A stretch of DNA of 64,000 bases from Psychrobacter namhaensis (GTDB lineage Bacteria > Pseudomonadota > Gammaproteobacteria > Pseudomonadales > Moraxellaceae), in assembly GCF_016107545.1 (NCBI RefSeq), contig NZ_JABASS010000001.1, forward strand, positions 372,001 to 436,000, read 5' to 3'. Position numbers and translations under genes: made by a program. The notes below the pieces were generated by a model. The model was given only the letters and a program-made list of their open reading frames with translations. It did not search any database and was not told the origin of the DNA. Positions 37,472-47,655 of this stretch are shown here, one piece after another (position 1 is the stretch's first letter; each line of letters begins with the position of its first letter).

Positions 37472-37516
37472 CAAGATCACCTACAAAAATTGAAAATAAA
37501 GTTACCATTAAGGCTA

Positions 37517-37686
37517 GGGCGTGTCCTCGATTCAATCGATAGTCATCTAAATGGACTAAAAATGGCTAAATCTTGCCAAACAGCGGCAAATAGTTGGTTA
37601 ATATCTCGATATTATCTGCACTATTTTTCTTGTTTGACTGCAATTTATCTCATTTTTATCACCATTTTTAAAATGAGGACACGCCC
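37517..37686. mobile_element. 170-bp MITE-like element with 12-bp terminal inverted repeats
   Basis: GGGCGTGTCCTC at the left end and its exact complement GAGGACACGCCC at the right end, both flanked by TA (TA...TA), which looks like a 2-bp target duplication or TA-specific insertion. The inside is AT-rich and has no transposase, so it would be a non-autonomous element mobilised by an IS with the same ends (a TA-targeting family such as IS630 or part of IS5 is suspected, not shown). It lies between two valine-degradation genes, starting 14 bp after the enoyl-CoA hydratase stop. Confidence 0.8.
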
Positions 37687-37700
37687 TAAGTTTATGCCGT

Positions 37701-38483
37701 TTATTTATTTTGCCAGTTGGGTTTACGCTTCTCTAAAAACGCTTGAACGCCTTCGCGCTGATCTTTTGTATCGAACAACTTAACAAAGGCCTCACGCTCA
37801 TGGATAAGGTTTTGCGCAGGTGGCGTGTCTCTTGCCGCTTGAATGAGTTTCTTGGAATAGCTGACGGCCACAGGTGACTGCTTAGCGACGTTTTGGGCTA
37901 ATGTTTGTGCTGCTGCAAGACCCTCACCTTTAGCAGTGACTTCTTCCACCAAGCCAATACGCAATGCGGTATCGGCATCGACGCGCTCACCGCATAAGAT
38001 CATACGCTTTGCCCAGCCTTCGCCAACGAGCCAAGGTAGATTTTGCGTACCGCCTGCACATGGCAATAAACCCACTCCTGTCTCTGGTAGCGCCATCTGT
38101 GCATGCGCCTCGGCGATACGAATATCACAGGCGAGCGCACATTCAAGTCCGCCACCCATCGCATAGCCATTGATAACCGCGATACTGACGCCGCGGTAAG
38201 CAGACAACGCTTCAAACGCTTCGCCAAAAGCAATGGCCATGCTGATTGCATGACCTTTATCCCCGTCTGAAAAGTTATTGAGATCCGCACCTGCTGAAAA
38301 AAACTTCTCGCCATCACCATGTACGATTAAGGCATAAATATCGTCCTTGGCATTTAGGTCAGTGATCAACTGTTTAAACGCTTGCAGACTGTCCATCGTC
38401 CAAGTATGGGCAGGCGGGTTATTCAGTGTGACGGTGGCGGTGTGACCGCTGATCGATAGTTTAAGATTGGTATAGTCTGTCAT
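37701..38483 (-). CDS. Enoyl-CoA hydratase/isomerase family protein
   Basis: A crotonase-fold enzyme; in this context it most likely hydrates methacrylyl-CoA to 3-hydroxyisobutyryl-CoA. GDGEKFFSAGADLNNFSDGD and NGYAMGGGLECALACDIRIAE form the oxyanion hole, and ALPETGVGLLPCAGGTQNLPWLVGEGWAKRM holds the catalytic Glu positions. At about 260 residues it is a normal hydratase. The start at 38483 has AAGGA at good spacing; seven more in-frame codons upstream are possible. It lies 3' of the acyl-CoA dehydrogenase on the same strand. Confidence 0.93.
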   Translation of the reverse strand: MTDYTNLKLSISGHTATVTLNNPPAHTWTMDSLQAFKQLITDLNAKDDIYALIVHGDGEKFFSAGADLNNFSDGDKGHAISMAIAFGEAFEALSAYRGVSIAVINGYAMGGGLECALACDIRIAEAHAQMALPETGVGLLPCAGGTQNLPWLVGEGWAKRMILCGERVDADTALRIGLVEEVTAKGEGLAAAQTLAQNVAKQSPVAVSYSKKLIQAARDTPPAQNLIHEREAFVKLFDTKDQREGVQAFLEKRKPNWQNK

Positions 38484-38539
38484 AAAACATCCTTGTTTTA
38501 GCATGGCTTTATTGGCAAATAACTGAATATATAGCTGTA

Positions 38540-39700
38540 CTAGCGCAATTGACCCAACGCATCGTCTTGTAACAGTTGCCGTGAGACAATCACTCGCATA
38601 ATTTCATTCGTGCCTTCTAAAATCTGATGGACACGCAGATCTCGTACGTGGCGCTCAAGTGGATACTCGTTTAGATAACCATAGCCGCCATGCAACTGTA
38701 AGGCTTCATTTGCAACCTCAAAACAAAGGTCGGTTGATAAGCGTTTTGCCATCGCGCAGTAGGCCGTGGCTTGCGCGTCATTAGTATCGACTTTATTAGC
38801 GGCAAGATAGAGCATTTGCCGCGCCGCAATCGTTTGAGTGAGCATATCTGCAAGCTTAAACTGTACTGATTGTAAGCTTGCAATCGGGCTGCCAAACTGG
38901 CTGCGCTCTTGGACATAATTGGTCGCCGTCTCTAGCGCTGACTGGGCCGTACCAATCGCACAAATCCCAATATTAATCCGCCCACCGTCCAAGCCCTTCA
39001 TCGCAATACGAAAGCCCTGACCCTCTTCGCCGATTAAGTTTTCTGCAGGGACTTTTACGTCCTTAAAGCTAATCGTCCGCGTTGGCTGTGCTTTCCAGCC
39101 CATCTTATGCTCATTTTTACCGTACTCTATCCCAGCACTATCAGCGTCAACGACGAATGCTGACACCCCTTTTGGTCCTGCACCGCCCGTACGTGCCATA
39201 ACCACTAGCACATCGGTCGAGCCTGCGCCTGATATAAAGGCTTTTTCTCCATTGAGCACATAGTCATCGCCTTGCTTCACTGCTTTGGTACGAAGAGAAG
39301 CGGCATCAGAACCCGCATTTGGTTCCGTTAAACAGTAGCTACCCAGCCATTTACCGCTGACCATATTTGGCAGATACTTTTTGCATAAGGCATCACTACC
39401 GAACTCACCGATCATCCAGCCGGCCATATTATGAATGCTCATGTAAGCGGCAACGGCCGTATCGCCCCATGCCAACTCTTCAAAAACCATGGCAGAGTCC
39501 AAACGTGGTAGCCCTAAGCCATCGTACTCTGGGTTGGTATAAAGCCCTAAAAAGCCAAGCTCACCAGTTTTTTTGATCACATCAACTGGGAAGTGCGAGG
39601 TACGATCCCATTCCGCCGCATTTGGCTTAAGCTCTTTTTGGGCAAACTGTCTGGCCGTTTGGCGAAAAGCAATCTGATCTTCGGTTAATGAAAAATCCAT
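38540..39700 (-). CDS. Acyl-CoA dehydrogenase, probable isobutyryl-CoA dehydrogenase
   Basis: An FAD enzyme that introduces the alpha-beta double bond. The family blocks are intact: YCLTEPNAGSDAASLRTKA, GEKAFISGAG, QFGSPIASLQSVQFKLADM, LHGGYGYLNEYPLERHVRD and QILEGTNEIMRVIVSR with the catalytic Glu. The neighbouring genes (hydratase, HIBYL-CoA hydrolase, mmsB, mmsA) point to isobutyryl-CoA as substrate; that is inferred. The ATG at 39700 has AAGGA 7 nt upstream and begins MDFSLTEDQ, the usual family N-terminus, so a TTG nine codons earlier was rejected. Confidence 0.94.
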   Translation of the reverse strand: MDFSLTEDQIAFRQTARQFAQKELKPNAAEWDRTSHFPVDVIKKTGELGFLGLYTNPEYDGLGLPRLDSAMVFEELAWGDTAVAAYMSIHNMAGWMIGEFGSDALCKKYLPNMVSGKWLGSYCLTEPNAGSDAASLRTKAVKQGDDYVLNGEKAFISGAGSTDVLVVMARTGGAGPKGVSAFVVDADSAGIEYGKNEHKMGWKAQPTRTISFKDVKVPAENLIGEEGQGFRIAMKGLDGGRINIGICAIGTAQSALETATNYVQERSQFGSPIASLQSVQFKLADMLTQTIAARQMLYLAANKVDTNDAQATAYCAMAKRLSTDLCFEVANEALQLHGGYGYLNEYPLERHVRDLRVHQILEGTNEIMRVIVSRQLLQDDALGQLR

Positions 39701-39852
39701 AGGGTCATCCTTGTGCGTGCGTAACAAATGTGGTGAATTAGAGTTGACGAACTATTATGTCAATATAAGTGCGGTTTGACGATAACAGCATCAAACTGCA
39801 AAGTTACCGTCAAAAAACTTCTCGCTGTACCGCAAATATAGTAGATCAACGA

Positions 39853-41337
39853 CTAAATTGAAATAGTGGTATTGACGCCGCGGCTCGCCTCATCATCAAA
39901 CCAGCGCGCAGTGACTGTCTTTGTTTGGGTATAAAACTGCACGGCTTGCTTGCCATAAGGGCCGAGATCACCAAGTTTACTGGCACGTGAGCCTGAGAAT
40001 GAGAACATCGGTAGTGGCACTGGAATCGGTAAGTTGATACCGATTTGACCGACCTGAACGTCTTGTTGGAATTTGTGCGCGGCCGCCCCCGACTGCGTAA
40101 AAATTGCCGTACCATTACCATGTGGGTTGGCATTAAGCAGCTCAATCGCTTCATCAAGGTCGGCTGCACGCATGATACACAATACTGGCCCAAAGATTTC
40201 TTCTTTATAAATTTGCATGTCGCTTGTGACATTATCAAAAATAGTAGGTCCAACAAAGTTACCTTTCTCAAACCCTTCGACCGTGATACCGCGGCCATCC
40301 AGTAGCAGGCTCGCCCCTTCTTCTACCCCCGTACCGATCAGGTGCTCAACGCGAGCTTTGGCTGCAGGAGAAATTAGTGGACCTAAATCTTTATCGTTCT
40401 TACCCGCTGATACCACCAAGCCTTCTGCTTTGGCCTTAATATCATCGATCCAGTCACCAGCTGCCCCTACTAGCACCACAACGGACAGTGCCATGCAGCG
40501 CTGACCGGCAGCACCAAATGCGGCACCAGCTAGCTGGTTGAGCGTCTGCTCTTTATTCGCATCAGGCAAGATAACGCCATGGTTTTTGGCACCCATCATA
40601 CACTGAGCCCGTTTGCCAGATTGACTAGCGCGCTCATAAACATGCTTACCAACGGCAGTAGAGCCGACAAATGATACCGCTTTAATATCAGGATGATCAC
40701 AGATAGCATCGACGGTTGCTTTGCCACCATGCACCACGTTTAACACCCCTTCAGGTACGCCAGCTTCAATTGCTAATTCAACCAAACGCATGGTAACCAT
40801 TGGGTCTTGCTCAGAAGGCTTAAGGATAAAGGTGTTACCGGTGGCGATCGCCATGGGGAACATCCATAGTGGAATCATCGCTGGGAAGTTAAAGGGTGTG
40901 ATGCCAGCACAAACGCCTAGGGGCTGCCAGATACTATAAGTATCTACACCAGATGCGACGTTTTCTACAAAATCACCAATCTGCAAATTGGCAATACCTG
41001 CTGCATGTTCGACGACTTCTAAACCCCGAAATACATCGCCGCGAGCATCAGCGATGGTTTTACCTTGTTCTGCGGTCAAGATTTCTGCCAACTCATCCAT
41101 GTGCTCACGAATGAGTGTCTGATACTTTAAAAAAATACGGGCACGCGTGGTAATAGGGGTCTTGCGCCATGTCTGAAAGGCTGTTTGGGCGGCAGCAACC
41201 GCTTGGTTAATTTCATCGTCCGTCGTTTGTGGGACTTTAGCGATGACTTCCTGCGTGGCTGGATCGGTGATATCAATCCATTCATCGGTATTCGATTGAG
41301 TAAACTGGCCGTTAATAAGCTGCTGGACGTGGTGCAT
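39853..41337 (-). CDS. mmsA: CoA-acylating methylmalonate-semialdehyde dehydrogenase
   Basis: Converts methylmalonate semialdehyde to propionyl-CoA, CO2 and NADH. The protein is a 494-residue ALDH with MmsA-specific blocks: [43 protein letters not shown] in place of the normal ELGGK motif, and GQRCMALS around the catalytic Cys. The substitution at the ELGGK position is the key mark of the CoA-acylating class. It is the first gene of the valine cluster in transcription order and lies 318 bp from prpE, so the cluster promoter probably lies in that spacer. Confidence 0.95.
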   Translation of the reverse strand: MHHVQQLINGQFTQSNTDEWIDITDPATQEVIAKVPQTTDDEINQAVAAAQTAFQTWRKTPITTRARIFLKYQTLIREHMDELAEILTAEQGKTIADARGDVFRGLEVVEHAAGIANLQIGDFVENVASGVDTYSIWQPLGVCAGITPFNFPAMIPLWMFPMAIATGNTFILKPSEQDPMVTMRLVELAIEAGVPEGVLNVVHGGKATVDAICDHPDIKAVSFVGSTAVGKHVYERASQSGKRAQCMMGAKNHGVILPDANKEQTLNQLAGAAFGAAGQRCMALSVVVLVGAAGDWIDDIKAKAEGLVVSAGKNDKDLGPLISPAAKARVEHLIGTGVEEGASLLLDGRGITVEGFEKGNFVGPTIFDNVTSDMQIYKEEIFGPVLCIMRAADLDEAIELLNANPHGNGTAIFTQSGAAAHKFQQDVQVGQIGINLPIPVPLPMFSFSGSRASKLGDLGPYGKQAVQFYTQTKTVTARWFDDEASRGVNTTISI

Positions 41338-41655
41338 AAGATATCCTTATCTTGTTTGCGAGACTACCGTTTAACGGTGTCTTTATATTCATAAAGGGGA
41401 CGAATAACTATAAATTTTTCTCGATAAAACTTAATTCTAAAATGATTTAATTTGTATCGTTATTGACTATAACAATAAATCATTTTTAGGGTCAAGCGCT
41501 TTATCGAACTTTTATTTAAGTTGCGATCAATGTGGTGATCAATCAAACAAATTTTCTCTAAGACGTTAACAAATAAAAAAGCCCATGAGTCTTCATGAGC
41601 TTTCGTTTCGCATGGGCGTTGCACCATCAAAATTCGTTCTAAAAGAGACGTGAAA
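41338..41655. other. 318-bp spacer between prpE and mmsA genes
   Basis: Contains the prpE terminator (41575-41617) and, closer to mmsA, an AT-rich stretch likely to carry the promoter of the valine-degradation genes. No clear operator dyad was seen. Confidence 0.45.
41575..41617 (-). terminator. Intrinsic terminator after prpE
   Basis: On the minus strand GCCCATG and CATGGGC pair around a 23-nt partly structured loop, followed by T6. It lies about 40 bp past the prpE stop codon. Confidence 0.75.
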
Positions 41656-43677
41656 TTAGTAGTCTTTCATAGACTGCTTGATGGCATCAATCGCTGCTGG
41701 ATTATCAAGCGTAGACATATCGCCGGTGTCTTTATCTTCTGCCAAAGCACGAATAGCTCGGCGTAGAATTTTACCAGAGCGGGTCTTTGGCAGCGCTTGC
41801 GGGAAGTAAATGGCCGCGGGCCGAGCGATACCGCCCAGAGATTTAACCACCGCACCAACCACTTGTTGCTCAATGCGGAAGCGATTTTCGGTTGTCGCTA
41901 CTTGTTCATGATCCTTTAACACACAAAAAGCGATGGGCAACTCACCTTTTAGCTCATCTTGAATGCCCACAACGGCGCATTCTGCCATCTCGGGATGACT
42001 GCTGATGGCCTCTTCAATCTCTTGCGTGCCGATTCGATGACCAGCGACGTTAATCACGTCATCGGTACGTCCCAAAATATAAAAGTAGCCATCTTCATCA
42101 GTCACCGCATAATCTGAAGTAGAGTACTGCTGACCATCAAACAGGCCAAAATAACTACTGATAAAACGCTCATCATTACGCCACACTGTCGTGAGGCAAC
42201 CGGGTGGTAGTGGGGCTTTAATCGCTAGTAGGCCTTTTTCACCAGGCGCGCAAACCTTACCCGTTTCTTCATTTATCACCTGGGCATCATAACCGTACAT
42301 CGGATAACCTGGCGATCCTTGTTTGTGCGGTTTGTGGTCAAATTTTGGCGTATTACTTAAGATTGGCCAACCGGACTCTGTTTGCCAGTAATGATCTAAA
42401 ATAGGCACGCCTAAATGCTGGGTGAGCCAATTGGCCGTTGATTCATCAAGCGGTTCACCTGCCAAAAAGAATGATTTGACGCTTGATACATCATAGCGGG
42501 TCATCCACGTCTCATCTTGTTTTTTGAGCATACGCACGCCCGTGGGTGCGGTGAACAAAATATTAACTTTATTGGCCTCGACAATCCGCCACCAAATACC
42601 CGGGTTTGGACGATGCGGCAAGCCTTCATACATGACACTGGTCATGCCCGCAAGCAATGGGGCATAGATCGTATAAGAATGCCCGACCGCCCAGCCGATA
42701 TCTGATATCGCCCAAAAAGTCTCGCCAGCCTTGCCATCGTAGATATAATCCATTGAGGTGGTAAGTGCGACGGCGTGCCCGCCCGTATCACGCTGCACTC
42801 CTTTTGGCGTACCCGTCGTACCAGAGGTGTAGAGCAAGTAAGATGGGGTGTTGGACTCTAACCATACCGGCTCAACAATGGCATTGGCCTCACAGCTACG
42901 GCGGCGTTCAGTGGCATAGTCCACATCAATGTCTTGAGGTTTAAATGGAAGTACGCCGCGATTCACAACGAGGACATGCTCAGGTTTTACATTTGCCTGC
43001 GCAACCCCTTGATTGACCAAGTTTTTATAATTGATGACTTTACCACCGCGCAGACCTGCATCCACTGTGATGACCATTTTTGCTTCGGCGTCATCCATAC
43101 GAATTGCCAAATTGTGTGCCGCAAAGCCCCCAAACACTACCGAATGCACCGCCCCAATACGAGCACAAGCTAGCATGGCGTAAGCCGCTTCTAAAATCAT
43201 CGGCATGTAGATAACGACGCGATCACCTTTCTCAATGCCGTGACGCTGTAGTACATCGGCAAAATAATTCACTTCTTTGTACAGATCATTATAGGTCAGA
43301 CGACGCTTTGCATAGTCCGTATAAAACTCCACGCTATTGCCCAAATCTTTAAACGCATCGACAACGCCTGGGAAGGTTTCTGTTAACTCTTGATTGATCT
43401 CTGACGATAGCCAGATAAAGGCGTCTTGCTCTGCCCGCTCTTCTAGATGCCGATCCACACAGTTATAGCAAAGGTTGGTCTCGCCACCGACAAACCACTG
43501 CGCGAAAGGTAAATTGCTATCGTCAAGGATCTGCTCAGGCTCTTTGTGCCAATAGATACGCTTGGCTTGCTCGGCCCAAAACTGCTCTCGATCCGTAATT
43601 GAGTTATGATAAATATCAGCGAATTTAGGCATGTCTGTTGTTTGAGAAGAGACTGGATTTTTGGTTGGGTCACTCAT
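41656..43677 (-). CDS. prpE: Propionyl-CoA synthetase-like acyl-CoA synthetase
   Basis: An AMP-forming acetyl/propionyl-CoA synthetase. The adenylate-forming motif YTSGTTGTPKGVQRDTGGH and WAISDIGWAVGHSYT are the PrpE pattern, and the C-terminal PKTRSGKILRRAIR carries the catalytic Lys (acetylation site in this family). The N-terminal ACAS domain (YHNSITDREQFWAEQA) is present. The ATG at 43677 has AAGGA 8 nt upstream; a longer frame would add 12 codons. Substrate preference cannot be read from sequence alone, but propionate fits the neighbouring valine route that ends in propionyl-CoA. No 2-methylcitrate cycle genes are in the window. Confidence 0.9.
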   Translation of the reverse strand: MSDPTKNPVSSQTTDMPKFADIYHNSITDREQFWAEQAKRIYWHKEPEQILDDSNLPFAQWFVGGETNLCYNCVDRHLEERAEQDAFIWLSSEINQELTETFPGVVDAFKDLGNSVEFYTDYAKRRLTYNDLYKEVNYFADVLQRHGIEKGDRVVIYMPMILEAAYAMLACARIGAVHSVVFGGFAAHNLAIRMDDAEAKMVITVDAGLRGGKVINYKNLVNQGVAQANVKPEHVLVVNRGVLPFKPQDIDVDYATERRRSCEANAIVEPVWLESNTPSYLLYTSGTTGTPKGVQRDTGGHAVALTTSMDYIYDGKAGETFWAISDIGWAVGHSYTIYAPLLAGMTSVMYEGLPHRPNPGIWWRIVEANKVNILFTAPTGVRMLKKQDETWMTRYDVSSVKSFFLAGEPLDESTANWLTQHLGVPILDHYWQTESGWPILSNTPKFDHKPHKQGSPGYPMYGYDAQVINEETGKVCAPGEKGLLAIKAPLPPGCLTTVWRNDERFISSYFGLFDGQQYSTSDYAVTDEDGYFYILGRTDDVINVAGHRIGTQEIEEAISSHPEMAECAVVGIQDELKGELPIAFCVLKDHEQVATTENRFRIEQQVVGAVVKSLGGIARPAAIYFPQALPKTRSGKILRRAIRALAEDKDTGDMSTLDNPAAIDAIKQSMKDY

Positions 43678-43778
43678 AATAGCTGTCCTTAGCGTAAACG
43701 AGGTGTGAGGCAATGTTATTGAAGCAGTGTTATTTTAGTAGATAATATTTAATGAGTTACTGGTCATCCTTGCCAGAA

Positions 43779-43808
43779 TTAAAAAACCGATACATAGTGT
43801 ATCGGTTT
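43779..43808 (-). terminator. Intrinsic terminator after the fatty acyl-CoA ligase gene
   Basis: Minus-strand stem AAACCGATACA / TGTATCGGTTT with a 3-nt loop, followed by T6. It ends the ligase transcript before prpE. Confidence 0.85.
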
Positions 43809-43900
43809 AAAATGTAGCAGAGCCAATCATAAAGGTCAACTATTAAGCGTTCATCCGCCCAATCTTTTGACTGATGCACGCATTTTATCAGCTACTACCA

Positions 43901-45571
43901 TTACACTTCGGTCTGATTGGCATACATCTCACGCATGACCTTTTTGTCATGCTTGCCTACCGAGGTTTTTGGCAGATCGTCGACAAACTTAAACTGACTG
44001 GGCACGCCATATTTAGGAATCATACCACGCTCTACTGCCTTTTCAGCAATGGCTTTAATATCATCAACACTGGTGTCTGGGCAAGCAGGCTTGAGGACAA
44101 TGAGTGCTAGTGGACGCTCGCCCCACTGCTTATCGCGAACGCCAATCACTGACACATCTGCCACTGCTGGATGCAGTGATAAAATCGTTTCAATCTCTAA
44201 TGAGGAAATCCACTCACCGCCGGATTTAATCACGTCTTTTAAACGATCCGTAATTCTAATATACCCATCAGGACGTATATAGGCGATATCTTGGGTATGC
44301 ATGTAGCCGTTTTCCCATAGCTCCTTACCTGCATCGTCATTTTTCAAATAGCTTTGGGTCAGCCAAGGAGCACGTAATACCAGCTCACCCGTATTGTCTT
44401 CTCCTGTGCCCACTGGTTGGTTGCCTTCACCCCACACCTGAGCGTCAACCATTAGCACAGGCTTACCGGTCATACAGCGGCGAGCAATGTCTTCATCCTC
44501 TGTCATCTCAGGCTCATTTAGGCTAAATTCTGTCAAGCTGATAAGTGGCGCTGTCTCTGACATACCATAGCCCGTATAAACCTCGATGCCTTGAGCCATT
44601 GCCGTTTTTGCCAAGCCTTCAGTCAATCTTGAACCCCCAATGATCATTTTGAGACCATTAAAACTGGCATCACGATCTTGCGCTTCTTTGAGTACCATTT
44701 GCAAAATCGTGGGTACACAATGAGTAATACTCACCTTTTCATTGATAATCAAATCCATCAAAGCGTCGGGGGCATAACGGCCGGGATAGACTTGTTTCAG
44801 ACCAATCATCGTGGCAGTAAATGGAAAGCCCCATGCATGGACATGAAACATCGGCGTCATTGGCATATAGACATCACCATAACTGACCCCTTGTTTATTC
44901 GGTAACATACCAAGGGTAGCCGCTTCTGTTAGGCTGTGTAATACCAATTGGCGATGGCTAAAGAACACCCCTTTTGGATCGCCGGTCGTGCCTGAGGTAT
45001 AAAAGGTGGTTGCAATGGTGTTTTCATCAAACTCTGGAAAGTCAAACTCACTTTCAGCCGCTTCTAGTAACGCCTCATACTCACCCGTTACGCGGTTTTG
45101 GTTACCGCCGAAGACACCTTCGAACGTCACCCCATTGTCATCTAGCCAAATGATATGCTCAATGCTAGAGTTTTCAAACTGATAATCTTTGACCAAAGGC
45201 GCAAACTCAGAGTTGAGCAACAACACTTTAGGCTTCGCATGATTGATGGTATAAAGGATCTTTTCTGGTGACAGACGAATATTAACCGTCTGCAAGATGT
45301 ACTCTGACATTGGCACGGCAAAATAAGACTCAAGATAACGATGGCTATCCCAGTCCATCACGGCCACCACATCACCAGCGTCAAGCTTCAAATCTGCTAA
45401 GACATTGGCTAAGCGATTAATACGGTTAAACAGATCCTTATAAGTAAAACGCTTTTTGTCAGCGTAAACAATTTCTTGCTCTTGCGAGACCGTCTTGGCT
45501 CGGTTTAACAACTGCTTTACCAATAATGGATAATCATAGGCAGACGGGGCGCTTTGGTAAGTATTTGACAT
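43901..45571 (-). CDS. Fatty acyl-CoA ligase (AMP-binding, AlkK-like)
   Basis: Activates a carboxylic acid to its CoA ester. The 556-residue protein has the P-loop TTFYTSGTTGDPKGVFFSHR, GYGMSETAPLIS, the ADP/ATP hinge block GYIRITDRLKDVIKSGGEWIS and PKTSVGKHDKKVMRE with the catalytic Lys. These blocks and length resemble the medium-chain AlkK/FadD-like group. The start at 45571 has GGA upstream; eight more codons are possible. The same strand and neighbourhood as prpE suggest a general acid-activation role; the real substrate is unknown. Confidence 0.88.
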   Translation of the reverse strand: MSNTYQSAPSAYDYPLLVKQLLNRAKTVSQEQEIVYADKKRFTYKDLFNRINRLANVLADLKLDAGDVVAVMDWDSHRYLESYFAVPMSEYILQTVNIRLSPEKILYTINHAKPKVLLLNSEFAPLVKDYQFENSSIEHIIWLDDNGVTFEGVFGGNQNRVTGEYEALLEAAESEFDFPEFDENTIATTFYTSGTTGDPKGVFFSHRQLVLHSLTEAATLGMLPNKQGVSYGDVYMPMTPMFHVHAWGFPFTATMIGLKQVYPGRYAPDALMDLIINEKVSITHCVPTILQMVLKEAQDRDASFNGLKMIIGGSRLTEGLAKTAMAQGIEVYTGYGMSETAPLISLTEFSLNEPEMTEDEDIARRCMTGKPVLMVDAQVWGEGNQPVGTGEDNTGELVLRAPWLTQSYLKNDDAGKELWENGYMHTQDIAYIRPDGYIRITDRLKDVIKSGGEWISSLEIETILSLHPAVADVSVIGVRDKQWGERPLALIVLKPACPDTSVDDIKAIAEKAVERGMIPKYGVPSQFKFVDDLPKTSVGKHDKKVMREMYANQTEV

Positions 45572-45824
45572 AGGTTTGACTTCCTTGTGGGTCATATAGA
45601 TGCGTTCTTTGTAGTTGTACTTAACGATAAATGGTTGTCATAAGACAGTAGCCACATACTGCTGAGCCAGTGTTTTTACGAACCTCTACCGCTTTTAAAA
45701 GCTGAGGGCTGCTGGTGCTAAAAATAAAATCAATCGCCTTTTCATTGATAGTAAAAAAAAAGTGCTTATATGTAAAGCGGCAAGTGAGTACTACCAAACC
45801 TATCGCTTGCTTTTTAAAAGCAGA

Positions 45825-47165
45825 TTAAGCAGTGCGTGATTTAGTCTTCACCATGCCAAAACTGGCAATCAACAACGCCAAGACCTGTACGAATAGTAGC
45901 AACCATACCGTAAGCGACCACTGTCCCCGTGCATATACTATGCCGCACAGCCACGCCCCTAACGTACCTCCCGCATAATAACCCATATAATATAATCCAG
46001 ACGCCAGTGAGCGCCCTTTCTTAACATTCACCGCGATATAGCTGATGGTTGCCGACTGCGTAATAAACACCCCTGTAGACATGATAGCCAGCCCTATCAC
46101 CACACCCCATAATGGCATAACCAAGGTCAACAGCACCCCAGTGATAGAAATAAGGACAGCGGCTCGAACCGTACGCGCCGACCCAAATCGACGTAGCAGT
46201 GTGGTGGATAATGGCGTAATAATAACCCCTATCAAGTACACCGCAAAAATATTGGCAAGCGCGCCCGTACTCAAATTATATGGCGACTTAGCCAAATGCA
46301 GGTTGATAAAAGTAAAACAGCCGACGAGCGAAAACAGTACACAGGCACCAAGCAGACAGGCAGTCACCACATAGCGATTGGTCAGATGCTCACCTAGGGT
46401 CTGTATCGCTGAGCGAAAGTTTGGATTGGCCACAAAGTGACGCGATGAGGGTAGCATCTTAAAGACCCAGAGTGCGCCTATGAGCGTCATAGCCGCCATC
46501 ACATAATAACCATAGCGCCAGCCGATCAGCTCATGCAAATGCCCAAGCAAAAATCGCCCCATAAAACCACCAAGCACCGACCCTGACACATAAAACGACA
46601 TCAGCTCTGTCACCGCTCGTCCCTCAAACTCCTCACCGATATAAGCAATCGTCACCACGGTAATGCCCGGTACCGATAGTCCTTGCATAAAGCGCCACAT
46701 CCCCATCCATCCGATACTTGGACTTTGCGCAATCAAGGCAGTAGGTATGGCCAAAAACAATAAAGCACCGACGATAAACGATTTGCGTCCGACCGCATCG
46801 GATAACATACCCAAAAACGGTGACATAATAGCAATCGCCAGCACGGTTGCACCCACCACCATGCCCGCTTGCACCTCGCTTGCTGACAGATCCAACATCA
46901 ATACGGGCAAAATTGCCTGAATAGAATACACCTGCAAAAAAGCAAACATTCCAATCAAGCCAATCGTCAATTTCAGCACCCACGCAGGTGAGTAAAACGG
47001 CAGCTGATCAGTGGCACTAACGGGCGTCTTTGTGCTGGGATCTTGATTATTGAGGTTTGTTTGCGTGTGATCTTTGCTTTTATTTATATGATTCAAAATA
47101 GTGCTGACTGTGTTAGGAGCTTTTTTAGCGAAGGCTAGGTAGGCTAGGTGATAGAAATGGAACAA
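45825..47165 (-). CDS. MFS transporter (YnfM/DHA1-type)
   Basis: A 12-segment major facilitator protein of 446 residues. The loop 2-3 motif GMLSDAVGRKSFIVGALLF and the antiporter-like VLAIAIMSPFLG and MGYYAGGTLGAWLCG stretches mark a proton-driven exporter, closest to the YnfM/arabinose-efflux-like group. A hydrophilic N-tail of about 60 residues precedes the first membrane segment; the true start may be internal. The substrate is unknown. It ends without an obvious strong terminator. Confidence 0.85.
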   Translation of the reverse strand: MFHFYHLAYLAFAKKAPNTVSTILNHINKSKDHTQTNLNNQDPSTKTPVSATDQLPFYSPAWVLKLTIGLIGMFAFLQVYSIQAILPVLMLDLSASEVQAGMVVGATVLAIAIMSPFLGMLSDAVGRKSFIVGALLFLAIPTALIAQSPSIGWMGMWRFMQGLSVPGITVVTIAYIGEEFEGRAVTELMSFYVSGSVLGGFMGRFLLGHLHELIGWRYGYYVMAAMTLIGALWVFKMLPSSRHFVANPNFRSAIQTLGEHLTNRYVVTACLLGACVLFSLVGCFTFINLHLAKSPYNLSTGALANIFAVYLIGVIITPLSTTLLRRFGSARTVRAAVLISITGVLLTLVMPLWGVVIGLAIMSTGVFITQSATISYIAVNVKKGRSLASGLYYMGYYAGGTLGAWLCGIVYARGQWSLTVWLLLFVQVLALLIASFGMVKTKSRTA

Positions 47166-47655
47166 TGATAACTGGGCTGAGCGTCAAAATAGAGCCAAAA
47201 CTCGCGATAGAACGCTGAGTACTTTATATTATCACATCACATAGTAAACACAGGTTTCCGTGTGTTGCTTTTCTTTCGCCCTCACTGTACCCGTACGGCT
47301 GTTATGAATAACCTCCTCTCACCCTCTTGCATAGAGATTAGTGACATTTCCCTAACAACTCTTTTGTATTTTTACACATCTACATTGCTTCTCTCTTTTT
47401 TATTACAGACTTTTCCTCCTCAAAAAACCATACTTATTAAGTGCCACACATTAATAGGCCATACTAATATAGTCGACTCATTTAAAAAGGAGTATAAAGC
47501 GACTGGAATAAATTTTGCGCAGCCTCTGTGTTAGCAGCAAGCAAGGAAAATTTATACCAGTCGCCTGTAGCTATTGAGGTATCGATTTTATTTTGAACTG
47601 CCTATAACTAAATAATCCAAGAATGCAAAAATTATAACTATTAAGGAAGAAATCT
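47166..47655. other. 490-bp spacer upstream of the tandem pair, with palindromic repeat
   Basis: Divergent spacer between the MFS gene and the tandem pair. Its main feature is the palindromic element at 47500-47565. The rest is T-rich without convincing ORFs. Confidence 0.5.
47500..47565. repeat. 66-bp palindromic dispersed repeat, copy A
   Basis: 18-bp arms GCGACTGGAATAAATTTT and AAAATTTATACCAGTCGC match at 17 of 18 positions. The middle contains GCAGCCTCTGT and CAGCAAGCAAG, which recur in copy B at 49953. It ends 90 bp upstream of the first tandem gene. Confidence 0.85.

Noticed and set aside
37442..37783. 113-residue plus-strand ORF spanning the MITE-like element
   Set aside because: It crosses both genes on the other strand and the inverted repeats; the translation shows no transposase features.
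47262..47534. 90-residue plus-strand ORF upstream of the tandem pair
   Set aside because: The ORF runs into the palindromic repeat, has no ribosome-binding site and reads as Phe/Leu/Ser-rich noise from T-rich DNA.
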